Below, piece by piece: positions 56,370 through 64,000 of a DNA stretch of 64,000 nt. Under the pieces are notes generated by a model. That model searched no databases and was not told the DNA's origin. It saw nothing but the letters and a program-made list of their open reading frames with translations. The stretch is from Candidatus Manganitrophus noduliformans. GTDB lineage: Bacteria > Nitrospirota > Nitrospiria > SBBL01 > Manganitrophaceae. The stretch is from positions 806,001-870,000 of the forward strand of contig NZ_VTOW01000001.1 in assembly GCF_012184425.1 (NCBI RefSeq), written 5' to 3'. Every line of letters starts with the position of its first letter. Position 1 is the first letter of the stretch. Made by a program: the position numbers and the translations under genes.

Positions 56370-56912
56370 TCAAATTTGTAGATCTGGCCCTGTTTGTTTC
56401 TTTATGTTACGAATACGAGCCGTGAATGAATTGGGGTCTTCGTTGAGTTTCAGACAGATCACTTCCTCAATCGCATCAATTGGGATTGGCCCCGGATAAC
56501 CCGCTTCCACGTATGGCACCACCATATCACGCCACATCTTCTCCTCTTTCCATTGCGTCCAGTCGATGAGGGAAGCGTGGATGTACGGCTTCAACAGAAG
56601 AATAGCGATCCCTTCGCTCGGCGGGCGAGCTGGCTGAAACGGAGAGCAGCGATTTCGAAAATCTCTGATCTGGTCGGTCGGCGCAGCGCGGTAGTCGAAA
56701 ACGGAGACGCAGTTGCGCTTGCGGAAGAACGCATTAGGCACGTGCCCGAAGGTTGTTGACAGATGGCCGTCGGGATTCGGCCTTATTTCAGCGTCAGCCA
56801 GGATGGTGTCCAGATACAGCAGCTTCGTGACGTGAAAGACGCGGCCTTCAAGCGCGGATGCGATGTCATCGAGCGATTCCGTTTCACTCCGGATGTGTGT
56901 TGTTCTCTTCAC
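56370..56912 (-). CDS. Orphan protein with a possible ADP-ribosyltransferase-like N-terminus
   Basis: A 180-residue protein starting at GTG 56912. The opening 'GRVFHVTKLLYLDTILADAEIRPNPDGHLSTTFG' recalls the 'xYHxT...L..IL..g.I' start of DarT/ART-fold proteins, and 'FDYRAAPTDQIRDFRNRC' and 'IDWTQWKEEKMWRDMVVPYVEAGYPGPIPIDAIEEVICLKL' resemble later parts of small phage- or island-borne proteins. The match is too weak to claim activity. It is the first gene of the accessory region. Confidence 0.45.
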   Translation of the reverse strand: MKRTTHIRSETESLDDIASALEGRVFHVTKLLYLDTILADAEIRPNPDGHLSTTFGHVPNAFFRKRNCVSVFDYRAAPTDQIRDFRNRCSPFQPARPPSEGIAILLLKPYIHASLIDWTQWKEEKMWRDMVVPYVEAGYPGPIPIDAIEEVICLKLNEDPNSFTARIRNIKKQTGPDLQI

Positions 56913-56990
56913 CGCTGCGTGTCCATGCGAGCTAACGCTACAGCTAACCGGCGAACGCTGTTCGCGCGTCCGAGTTCAGCGCCGTGTTCG

Positions 56991-57063
56991 AAAACAGGGA
57001 CAGACACTATTTATCAACTGAGAGGCTAATGAAAACCAAACAAATAGTGTCTGTCCCTGTTTT
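56991..57063. repeat. 22-bp perfect inverted repeat with GGGACAGACACTATTT arms
   Basis: Arms at 56991-57012 and 57042-57063 are exact complements of 22 bases each, with 29 bases between. The core GGGACAGACACTATTT recurs as inverted pairs beside REP-type transposase genes in many bacterial genomes, as far as I recall. No transposase is visible here, so it is probably a non-autonomous REP/BIME-like element. Nothing else is recognisable in 56913-57161 except a weak attC-like hairpin discussed under findings. Confidence 0.7.
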
Positions 57064-57161
57064 TCTGTTTTATGGTCGTGAATCCTCCAGGATTGTTTCT
57101 CGACAAGATACCACGCGGAATACTTTATTAGAATACATAAAATGAGTTTTTCAACATCCTG

Positions 57162-57566
57162 CTAGGGCTGCGGATGCTGCCAGCTCTTGTAGACTACCTC
57201 GATGCTGTAGCTATCGGGATCCAAAACGTTGGCAGCGTAGTAGCGCGGGTCGTAGTAGAGACGGGCGCCCGGCTTACCGTTGTCGGTGGCGCCGGCCGAG
57301 ATAGCCGCGGCGTAGAACGCATCCACCTCCGCCTCGCTCTTGGCGACAAACCCGACATGAACCGCCCGGGCATCGGCGCTGCCGTGCCGCAGCCAGAAAA
57401 ACACACGGCCGTCGCGACCGAAGCCCTTCAGGTCCGGATGGCCCTCGGGGCCGTTGGCGCCGTCGTAGTCGACGGCATGGCGAATGCCGAGTGGGGCCAG
57501 GGCCCTCTCGTAGAACTCGATCGATCGGTCCAGATCGCTGACTGACACAAAAACGTGATCCAACAT
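57162..57566 (-). CDS. VOC (glyoxalase/dioxygenase superfamily) protein
   Basis: A 134-residue protein: 'LDHVFVSVSDLDRSIEFYERALAPLGI', 'VFFWLRHGSADARAVHVGFVAKSEAEVDAFYAAAISAGATDNG', and 'YYDPRYYAANVLDPDSYSIEVVYKSW'. Metal ligands H in the first motif and E in the last fit a typical VOC site. Substrate unknown. Often carried as an accessory gene. Confidence 0.9.
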   Translation of the reverse strand: MLDHVFVSVSDLDRSIEFYERALAPLGIRHAVDYDGANGPEGHPDLKGFGRDGRVFFWLRHGSADARAVHVGFVAKSEAEVDAFYAAAISAGATDNGKPGARLYYDPRYYAANVLDPDSYSIEVVYKSWQHPQP

Positions 57567-57906
57567 TGCGGTTACCTCAGCTCAGCTCGAATTGACCAAA
57601 TTGTCCGCGTGTCCCGCGCGACGTTCTCGCCTATTCCTACCTGTGACGTGCGCAGCCTGTCGTTATGGTGTCGCATATTTACTTTTGACTTCCACGGAAT
57701 CGCTTCACCTTTCTTGCGGTTTCTTTGATCTTCGGCTGCCCTGCAGCGTCGCTTCTGCTCGTTGCACTTCAGCTCACTTGCAAAGGTATTCGGATTATTG
57801 ACCCTCGATGGCTGCGCCATTCTCCCCGGCTCAATCCATACCCACGACTCACAACCGTCTATGGTCACATGTTAAGGGCTGACCCCCATTGTTTCACGTT
57901 TAGGGT
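57567..57906. other. Intergenic stretch without a supportable gene
   Basis: About 340 bases. A 98-codon minus-strand frame lies here, but its composition (RCRAAEDQRNRKKGEA) and lack of a ribosome site look random. No tRNA, terminator or clean repeat was seen. Confidence 0.4.
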
Positions 57907-59301
57907 TTATATTGCTTTTTGTAATAAGTTAAGGGAATCCGGGAACTCAGGTGTCTTGTCCACTGTTGGGGTTGGAGCTGTTTCGAGGCTTTTAAGTAAG
58001 GCAAGAGTTTCTCGGTACTCCTTAGCTTCGGCAAGACTGACCATCTCAATTTTAAGTCCCTTGCTTAGAATAAATTTCTCAACCTCTGAAAGAGAAACTC
58101 TAAAAAACTCTCTTTTTAGATTTATGCGATTTACTCTTTTATTGGCGAAGATGGAGTGAATTTCTGCCTCCAGAGCCGGAGCATCCTCCGTGTAAACCAT
58201 GGCGTGCACATCGAATCCAAAGGGTACAGAGGCATCACCTAATTCACGCACTCTTTCCATCGGATCAAGGCGCCTTGTCATTCCGATCTTGAGAATTTCT
58301 TCACCAAGCGAGCCCATATTTGAGATAACATACAAATAGCCACAACGAGTTTGCTGAGCCATAGACATCGCTCTTTGTTTGGTTTCTTCTGCTTTCTCGA
58401 TCTGTTTTTCTAAGAGAAGTATTTTCTCATTAAGATCTGCCAGCTCTTTTCCTGTAGCGGAAGCAACTTCAGCGCGTGCCTTATCGAGCGACTTCTGATA
58501 TCGGAGTTCGTCTTGCTCTGCTTCCCGTTGCGCTTTCTCGAACTCCCACTGTGCCTTTTCCTCTTCTCTCAAGCGCTCCCGAATAGCACGTTGTTCTTCT
58601 TGCTCCTGATATTTTTTCTCTTCTAGTTCGTATTCAAGGCGAAGTTCATCGAGGCACACTTTTAAATACTCTGACGTGATAGACATCTTCATGATAGATC
58701 CGAGATCATTGATTGCTTCAAAGGCCTTTTTTATTCTTTCCTCCATTTTGGTAACATTATTCCATCGAACCCTTGCAATTGCAGCCTCTGTTTCGCCGTT
58801 GAAAGCACGAAGCATCAGTTTAGTGTACTGTTTAGTCATGCGGGCACCTTCCTTTTTGCTACCGCCCACATTCCATTCGACCAAACAGTCTGTAGCCTTT
58901 CCTTCCTTAATTAGGCGTTTCCGCTCAGCACGTGCAGCCTCTAGACGGGTTCTGTATCCTTCTGAAGTTTGAAAGCTAAAGTGAGGGTTGTAAACTCCAA
59001 ACGAGATGTCCTCAGCATGCTCTTCAAGTAAAGAGAGTTCCTTCTTTAGTCGGTCAAAAATTTGCTTTGCTCTACTGTATTCCTCGGCAAGAGCTAGCCG
59101 AGTATGCTCGTGCTTCGTGCGTGCGTCCTCCTCATTCTTTTTAAGTTGTGCAAGAGATGCTTTTTGGGCTTCTACTTCAGATTCTATATCTATTATTTTA
59201 GCGAAGCGATTCTTGAGGGCTTGATTTGCAAGAAAAAACCGCATTGAGAAACCTATCGAAAAAAGAGCTACTCCTATCGAGGCGCCAACGATTAAGTTCA
59301 T
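57907..59301 (-). CDS. Membrane-anchored coiled-coil protein with T5orf172 (GIY-YIG-like) domain, DUF4041-type
   Basis: A 464-residue protein. One N-terminal span (VGASIGVALFSIGFSMRFFL), then a coiled coil (about 28-100), a DUF4041-like middle (YNPHFSFQTSEGYRTRLEAARAERKRLIKEGKA), a second long coiled coil (about 225-310), and at about 317-410 the T5orf172/Mug113 GIY-YIG relative: 'CGYLYVISNMGSLGEEILKIGMTRRLDPMERVRELG' and 'ALEAEIHSIFANKRVNRINLKREFF'. Such proteins occur on phages and defence islands, and the nuclease-like domain may cut DNA. AAGGAGG precedes the ATG. Base composition is more AT-rich than the core genome. Confidence 0.85.
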   Translation of the reverse strand: MNLIVGASIGVALFSIGFSMRFFLANQALKNRFAKIIDIESEVEAQKASLAQLKKNEEDARTKHEHTRLALAEEYSRAKQIFDRLKKELSLLEEHAEDISFGVYNPHFSFQTSEGYRTRLEAARAERKRLIKEGKATDCLVEWNVGGSKKEGARMTKQYTKLMLRAFNGETEAAIARVRWNNVTKMEERIKKAFEAINDLGSIMKMSITSEYLKVCLDELRLEYELEEKKYQEQEEQRAIRERLREEEKAQWEFEKAQREAEQDELRYQKSLDKARAEVASATGKELADLNEKILLLEKQIEKAEETKQRAMSMAQQTRCGYLYVISNMGSLGEEILKIGMTRRLDPMERVRELGDASVPFGFDVHAMVYTEDAPALEAEIHSIFANKRVNRINLKREFFRVSLSEVEKFILSKGLKIEMVSLAEAKEYRETLALLKSLETAPTPTVDKTPEFPDSLNLLQKAI

Positions 59302-59485
59302 CTGTCCCTCCTTAAATCAAAAAAGAAAAAAAATCCATCTCCTTTCCTCTTGTCCCACGGATAAAACCGGGACACATCCCAAATAATCAACGGCTCTTTC
59401 GCGGCCGGCTACGGGGCCTTAAGGGAAGACTTCGCTCCAACATCTTTTCCACTATCTTCACGAATGCCTCGCCACCCAAGGACCT

Positions 59486-59515
59486 CCCGGTTTTCGTATG
59501 GGAATCGAAACCGGG
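59486..59515. repeat. Imperfect hairpin in the gap before the DUF4041 gene
   Basis: CCCGGTTTTCG (59486-59496) and CGAAACCGGG (59506-59515) pair with one bulged T. It sits between the lipoprotein gene and the DUF4041 gene and may end the upstream transcript, though no T-run is present on minus. Confidence 0.35.
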
Positions 59516-59576
59516 AAACAGGATGAACCTAGCCCGAAATCCTGCCACGTCCGGTGCAATGATGGGGTATAAGGTT

Positions 59577-60038
59577 TCACCTCTTTCCCCTCACAACGTT
59601 GGCAGTGCCTGCAATTTCAACAAGCTTTACATATAGTATGTTTTCGATTCTCTCAATTTCCGTTTTGATTCCAGGGGAATCAACTGGAGCGCCTATATTA
59701 ATGGCCAAATTCCGATAGTAATCGCTGGGAGGAGTGGTTTCTTTAAAACTGAAGAGTATGGTCAGGTACGTATTCTTTTCCGTATCTATAGCTTCCCTTA
59801 CATATCGGTTCAGTGTATAGCAGTCAACAAATGTGGAGTAGTCAACGCAATGAACCTTTTCTTCGCCCCATGCGACGTAGCCCTCGTTCAAAATCAACGC
59901 TTTGATGGAATTCACATCAGCCTTAGGATATCTCCAGGAAAACAGCTCTTTATTAGGAGGATCCTTCAGCAGCAAGGCACATCCAAAGAAGGAGAGAACC
60001 ATGGCAACCACGGCAAGTTTCAGAAGATTCGTCCGCAT
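59577..60038 (-). CDS. Putative lipoprotein of unknown function
   Basis: A 153-residue protein. N-terminal lipoprotein signal with lipobox 'SFFGCALL' (Cys about residue 20), then a globular part with two further Cys (VHCVDYSTFVDCY) that may form a disulfide. No known domain recognised. Downstream of the TPR-CSD gene on the same strand, 182 bases away. Confidence 0.65.
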   Translation of the reverse strand: MRTNLLKLAVVAMVLSFFGCALLLKDPPNKELFSWRYPKADVNSIKALILNEGYVAWGEEKVHCVDYSTFVDCYTLNRYVREAIDTEKNTYLTILFSFKETTPPSDYYRNLAINIGAPVDSPGIKTEIERIENILYVKLVEIAGTANVVRGKR

Positions 60039-60220
60039 TGTCTATTCACGTATGCCTCAATTCCGGGGACACCATACTCAATTCAGTTTTTGCTTCGGTC
60101 CCGGTAAAAATACGGCCCAATCCCTTTTCAAGCTTGGCTACAAATCCTTCGGCCCTCAGAGGTTGCCCTGTCCGCTCATGAAGGCGAAGCACTTCCATCT
60201 GATAATGTGGAACGGCTTTC

Positions 60221-61525
60221 TTATGCGGATCGGATATTGACAGCTTTCCATGATTCCTTTTGCTTCTTCTTATCAAGAGAAGGGATTGCATCAAAGACAA
60301 GGCTCGCTCCATCGGTGATGCCTTTGGGCAAGTCGCTCTTTAAACAGAAATACGAGTTGCCATTAGCTGAAGAAATAAAGCTGAATGGTCTTTCAGAATG
60401 ACCTAATATAAGTTTGCCTTGGAGTGTCTGCTTAATTTTTTTGCTTCTGATGGATTGTGCGCGAGGATCATCCTGTACCCCAATTGTACGAAACCAGAAA
60501 GTCCTGCATTTCCTTAGAGAATCTTTAAGGTTAGTAGGAGAAATCTGTTCCGACCCTTCGTTGCCTAAATTTGAAAGAGCTATTTCAATTGAACGAGGTA
60601 TTGACCATCCCTGTTCCTCCCTAACGTACTTGCACAAGAGCAGGTGATTTCTTGCATCTTCTCTTAGCTTCAACTCACTACAAAGAAATCCGATGTCGGA
60701 AAAGAGAGAAACAAGCGACTCAAGCTTTTTATGGGAGACAGCGGCTCTACACATCAGGCGCAGAGCGTCTTCAAGTTTTCCGAGTTCTCGCATGACTTGG
60801 GCATGTTCATGAAGGATCCACCAATCTGGCTTCCCGGTACTACAAATGGCGCTGTAAATTTTTTCAGCGTCGGCTAATCTTGTTAAGCGGACAGTAGCAA
60901 GAGCTTCTAGGCGTTTGAAGAACTTGCTTTGGCGGGGAAAACGACTAATCGCAACTTGGGCGAGTGAAATCGCTTGCTCTTTGTCGCCGGTCTCTACCAT
61001 GGAGCGGATCCGATAATTATTCCATATGGCCTGATCGCACCAGCCTTCCTTACCCTGAGCATCCTTCATCGGTTCCATAGACAATTCATCCGGATTCACT
61101 CTGTCAAGCCATTGCGAAATGATCTCCCACCTACTGTAAGACTTTGCTGCTTTTAGGACCTGACGTGCTATGCGCCATTTTGTTGCGTTCTCCTTGGGCT
61201 TCAGTGCGAGAATGGATTCTGCAACCGACACTGTTTCTTCTATTGATGCTGATTCGTCAAGTTTTTCGAGCTTGCCCTGAATCAGAGTCCAGATCACCTC
61301 ATTTCTGCACCAATCGAATGCTCTGTGCCGCTGTAGTGTTTCAGTGCAAAGTGGTAAGGCTTCCTCAAACAAGCCTAATTTTCTTAAACAATGGAGCAGA
61401 CCTGCCGCGGTAAATGAGTCGAAATAGTCCTTGGACAATTCTCGATATAGGACAAGCGCCTCTTGGTACTGCCCGCTCTTCCTGAGTTCATTTGCTTCCC
61501 GACTTTTATCAAAATGATGACTCAT
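60221..61525 (-). CDS. TPR protein with C-terminal cold-shock-like domain
   Basis: A 434-residue protein. TPR-type helices fill about residues 1-330 ('EANELRKSGQYQEALVLYRELSKDYFDSFTAAGLLHCLRKLGLFEEALPL', 'DAEKIYSAICSTGKPDWWILHEHAQVMRELGKLEDALRLMCRAAV'). The last 70 residues have the OB-fold rhythm of a cold-shock domain: 'GKLILGHSERPFSFISSANGNSYFCLKSDLPKGITDGASLVFDAIPS..WKAVNI', matching G-x-V, FGFI, FxHxSDL and GxxVxF, though RNP motifs are degenerate. The domain suggests single-stranded RNA/DNA binding. It starts 28 bases after the RnlA-RNase HIII gene, so the two are likely co-expressed and may work as effector and regulator. Confidence 0.7.
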   Translation of the reverse strand: MSHHFDKSREANELRKSGQYQEALVLYRELSKDYFDSFTAAGLLHCLRKLGLFEEALPLCTETLQRHRAFDWCRNEVIWTLIQGKLEKLDESASIEETVSVAESILALKPKENATKWRIARQVLKAAKSYSRWEIISQWLDRVNPDELSMEPMKDAQGKEGWCDQAIWNNYRIRSMVETGDKEQAISLAQVAISRFPRQSKFFKRLEALATVRLTRLADAEKIYSAICSTGKPDWWILHEHAQVMRELGKLEDALRLMCRAAVSHKKLESLVSLFSDIGFLCSELKLREDARNHLLLCKYVREEQGWSIPRSIEIALSNLGNEGSEQISPTNLKDSLRKCRTFWFRTIGVQDDPRAQSIRSKKIKQTLQGKLILGHSERPFSFISSANGNSYFCLKSDLPKGITDGASLVFDAIPSLDKKKQKESWKAVNIRSA

Positions 61526-61553
61526 AGGATCGTCAACTTTAGGTTTATCACGA

Positions 61554-63392
61554 TTACTTTTGCAGCTTCTCCGTAGTTTTAAAATGCAGCTTTGCGCATT
61601 TAGCTAGGGTGGTCGTTCCGTATTTTTCAATAAAGCGCTTACCCACAGCCTCAACTTCAGCTGAAGCGCCTTTAGGAAAAGTGATACCAAATTCTCTACT
61701 TAGTTCCGCCAAGCGCAATAGGAATGCTTCACGCGCGAGAACGGATGCAGCTGCTACGGCAGTGTACTGCTCCGCCTTAGGCATTTGGAGTAGTTCAATA
61801 CCTTTTCCCTTGTCCAACAGTGCTTTCTTGATATAGGATTCATCTCCGAATTGGTCAGCGATAGCTTTTGTGCAGTCTACCCCATGGAGTATATTCTCGA
61901 TTGATCGAGCGTGTCCCCATGCAAGCAGTTTGTTCAAGTTGCCGATCTTCGCATATAGCTCATTGTATTTCTCAGGGCCAACCGTCACCACGGAATACTG
62001 TGTCTTGCTAAGATAAGACCGAATCATTTCGGCGAACTCGTGAATGCGATTATCGGAGATTTTTTTGCTATCTCGAACGCCGGCATCAGCAAGTTTTTTC
62101 TCGGTAACTGGGTCAAGAAACACACCTGCGACAACTAGTGGACCAAAGTAGTCTCCCTTGCCAGATTCATCCGTTCCTATGTAGCCGTTGTGTTCCGGGC
62201 TCTTTGCCTCTACATGAACGGCACTCGATATAGATTGTTTGGTGGATGGCTTTTGGGGAAGATTCTGGTCTGTATAGCCATATTTGACGAGAATGTTATA
62301 AGCATCCTTCATGCAGGACTTAATTTCACCGATCCTATTTTTTGCATCACTTAATGAGCGGACAGAGATGATGCCCTGCTCAGCAACAGGATCGGAGTGC
62401 ATTTCCTTGCACCTGATGCCATCCCATATCGAAATTAGTTTCTCTATCACGTACCCGGATCGGAGTTTGTCTTTAATATATTTCTCAAATTTCCTATTCC
62501 GGAGAGCATTTCCTATTTTTGATATATTCGGATCGTCTCTATATTCTTCTAGTGTAAAGAACTTTTTTTCAATCATCAGTTTAATTACAAAACCTTCAAA
62601 AACTTTCGCATAGATCGCAACAAGAAAGTTGTATTCTGGAAGCGTTTTGGACTGACCCTCTAAAATCTCTGTAAGGGCATCTCCAGTAATAAACGATTGT
62701 TGATCATTCTTAGAAAGGTAATGAAAGTATTCATTAGGTTTTGCTTCTGCGGCAGCGAGCGCCTTTTCGAGTACACCGCTATCTTTGATGATTTCGTTCT
62801 GAACCATTTCCTGGCTGCCTTCGGGTACGTAAAGCAATGCTCGCTCTTCGGGAGAAAGCGGTTTTATCTCATCGATAATGTCAACAACTCGATCTACCAG
62901 ATCAGAATAGCCGCCTTGCAGTAATAAAGTACCTGTGGAAAATTGAGTAATCGTGAGCTCATTTCCGTCAAAGAGGATTTTTACGAGATAATCCATATGG
63001 CTTTGCTTGGGATATTCCGTCAAAGTAAATTTTTCTACGTTGAGAGAATCCTTAATTGCTTGTCGTGCGTTCTTGTCCGCTACTGTAATTGATGCGTGGA
63101 TTGGAATGAGTTTCGCGCTGGGGCTCTTGGTCGATGAAAGAAGCTTCATAAGAGATGTTTTCTTATCCTCGGGCATTTTTTCAATAACGATCTTCGACGA
63201 TAGACCCCTCTTACGGTTATAGTACAACACGATTGCTATCGCTTGGTTGTCCGCTGTGCCATGAAGTTTGAGGCCTGTGCCCTGGTTCACTTCCTCTTCG
63301 CCCGTAATGACTATGCCGATTTGCTCACAAGCTGCTCTAAGTTCTGAGGGAGCTGAACTAACGGGACGAACAAACTCGATCGAAGAAGCCAT
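61554..63392 (-). CDS. RnlA-like HEPN ribonuclease fused to RNase HIII
   Basis: A 612-residue fusion. Residues about 10-75 and 90-175 look like two TBP-like alpha-beta repeats, as in the N-terminal half of RnlA (RNase LS) and the TBP-like domain of RNase HIII. Residues about 215-385 form a HEPN-type helical domain with the catalytic-type Rx4H motif R327-H332 (IRCKEMHSDP). Residues about 402-612 are an RNase HIII catalytic domain: 'YIGTDESGKGDYFGPLVVAGVF' (D408, E409), 'VRDSKKIS' and 'AEQYTAVAAASVLARE'. It could cut RNA by the HEPN part and RNA-DNA hybrids by the RNase H part. AAGGAGATAC precedes the ATG. No RnlB-type antitoxin gene is adjacent. The RnlA call rests on motif and layout. Confidence 0.75.
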   Translation of the reverse strand: MASSIEFVRPVSSAPSELRAACEQIGIVITGEEEVNQGTGLKLHGTADNQAIAIVLYYNRKRGLSSKIVIEKMPEDKKTSLMKLLSSTKSPSAKLIPIHASITVADKNARQAIKDSLNVEKFTLTEYPKQSHMDYLVKILFDGNELTITQFSTGTLLLQGGYSDLVDRVVDIIDEIKPLSPEERALLYVPEGSQEMVQNEIIKDSGVLEKALAAAEAKPNEYFHYLSKNDQQSFITGDALTEILEGQSKTLPEYNFLVAIYAKVFEGFVIKLMIEKKFFTLEEYRDDPNISKIGNALRNRKFEKYIKDKLRSGYVIEKLISIWDGIRCKEMHSDPVAEQGIISVRSLSDAKNRIGEIKSCMKDAYNILVKYGYTDQNLPQKPSTKQSISSAVHVEAKSPEHNGYIGTDESGKGDYFGPLVVAGVFLDPVTEKKLADAGVRDSKKISDNRIHEFAEMIRSYLSKTQYSVVTVGPEKYNELYAKIGNLNKLLAWGHARSIENILHGVDCTKAIADQFGDESYIKKALLDKGKGIELLQMPKAEQYTAVAAASVLAREAFLLRLAELSREFGITFPKGASAEVEAVGKRFIEKYGTTTLAKCAKLHFKTTEKLQK

Positions 63393-63515
63393 TTTCTTTG
63401 TATCTCCTTAATGGGTGTCCCATTTTGTCTCTTTTTTACCTCGTACGGTTTCTACCCTCTTGGCTGATACTACTTTCAGCCTGTCTCAATCGCCGACTCA
63501 CCGTTGAATAATATC

Positions 63516-64000
63516 TCAATCAAGATGTTTGAGAACGACATAGGAAATACCGATATTACTCGCATCGGTGACCTTGAAGCGCGCCCCCTTGAATCCAAAG
63601 GTCTCTCCTTCTGAGAAGTCGTAGGTTACCTCTTGTGAATAGGCCGGCCGTGCAAAATCGTCCTTGAACTCCCGATATAGCAACTTGATAGAGTTGCCTG
63701 ATCGTCCATTGTAGATCAATTCCTTTCTGAAACTGCCTTGTTCCCATTCAACTTTGGTTGCAGTGATGTACTTGATTGAAGGATCCGGCTCTGCTACTGG
63801 CAGATCCGAGAACGGCGAGTGATAATAATACGCAGGAGGTTTATCCTGCCCCTGGACCAATATCCCGCCACGAATGATGGGTTTTTGTTTTGAGAAGAGC
63901 TCTCGAATATCTCCTGTATTTTCCAATGTAGGAGGCGTAAGTGATTGGTAGAACACGCCGGAACCATCCTCTGTGTAACCTGCTGCCACTAGTTTTCCAA
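63516..64000 (-). CDS. Unknown protein, 5' end beyond the window (partial)
   Basis: The frame ends at 63516 and stays open to the window edge, so the N-terminus is missing. GTG 63987-63989 is a possible internal start, but the preceding codons (..GGA AAA CTA) continue open. The visible part is beta-rich with aromatics ('AYYYHSPFSDLPVAEPDPSIKYITATKVEWEQGSFRKELIY', 'TYDFSEGETFGFKGARFKV'), like many exported or lipoprotein domains. No family recognised. About 120 bases separate it from the RnlA-RNase HIII gene. Confidence 0.5.
   Translation of the reverse strand, partial: GKLVAAGYTEDGSGVFYQSLTPPTLENTGDIRELFSKQKPIIRGGILVQGQDKPPAYYYHSPFSDLPVAEPDPSIKYITATKVEWEQGSFRKELIYNGRSGNSIKLLYREFKDDFARPAYSQEVTYDFSEGETFGFKGARFKVTDASNIGISYVVLKHLD

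Noticed and set aside
55777-56373. Longer start for the DUF35 protein
   Set aside because: The extra N-terminal residues look non-coding, and ATG 56259 has a good ribosome site and begins just before the conserved part.
57572-57868. 98-codon minus-strand frame in the gap upstream of the VOC gene
   Set aside because: No ribosome site, no recognisable domain, and composition like translated non-coding DNA.
60046-60312. 88-codon minus-strand frame between the lipoprotein and TPR-CSD genes
   Set aside because: It overlaps the 3' end of the TPR-CSD gene in another frame and shows no domain. Part of it could be a decayed fragment, but I cannot support a gene.

Overview
The window looks like the chromosome of a Nitrospirota-type chemolithoautotroph. 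The main reason is a complete five-subunit 2-oxoacid:ferredoxin oxidoreductase operon in D-A-B-G-E order (47.4-51.1 kb), the arrangement known from reverse-TCA organisms such as Hydrogenobacter and Nitrospira. A secreted cupredoxin, TusA/DsrE sulfur-carrier proteins and an MglA/roadblock pair fit the same picture. The taxonomic call is inference. No rRNA is present.

Layout. (1) 1-19.1 kb, all on +: the late end of a tailed-phage genome, probably a prophage. It has a propeller-type connector or tail protein, a secreted-looking beta-helix fibre or spike, a GNAT protein set off by a terminator, two tandem paralogous virion proteins, a linker protein, one 3,940-residue polyvalent protein (SGDEF diguanylate-cyclase-like domain, pyrophosphatase-like domain, adenine methylase, SF2 helicase, zincin protease), a holin-like membrane peptide and a Cys-rich peptide. 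It stops next to the 3' end of a tRNA-Lys gene, a classic attachment position. Terminase, portal, capsid and integrase are not in the window. (2) 19.1-21.5 kb: four tRNAs (Lys, two Arg, His), the cupredoxin and a TusA/DsrE operon. (3) 21.6-29.1 kb: cca, ileS-lspA, a TPR protein, rluD and a receiver protein. (4) 29.1-30.7 kb: a small regulatory locus with an S24-type repressor, a divergent 79-residue HTH protein that lacks a normal start codon, and a second XRE regulator. (5) 30.9-44.0 kb: housekeeping genes (ilvE, a TMTC-like membrane protein with TPRs, lytic transglycosylase, nth, polyprenyl synthase, a glycosyltransferase, YbaK, an ABC exporter, comF, vanZ-like, tadA). (6) 44.0-47.2 kb: two tRNA-Ser genes, the SRP RNA and dnaX-ybaB-recR, with several different palindromic repeats in the gaps. 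(7) 47.2-51.2 kb: the for operon, led by a promoter and a very strong leader hairpin. (8) 51.2-56.3 kb: a roadblock/MglA pair, then meaB, acyl-CoA dehydrogenase, a membrane GGDEF protein and a DUF35 protein on the minus strand.

(9) 56.4-64 kb: an accessory region, all on minus and, past 57.9 kb, visibly more AT-rich than the core. It carries an orphan protein, a 22-bp perfect inverted repeat, a VOC protein, a membrane coiled-coil DUF4041/T5orf172 protein, a lipoprotein, and an operon-like pair that I consider the most interesting locus here. That pair is an RnlA-like HEPN ribonuclease fused to a full RNase HIII domain, followed 28 bp later by a TPR protein ending in a cold-shock-like domain. 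E. coli RnlA (RNase LS) is an anti-phage toxin stimulated by a separate RNase HI, so a natural RnlA-RNase H fusion with an unfamiliar partner is a good candidate for an undescribed toxin or defence system.
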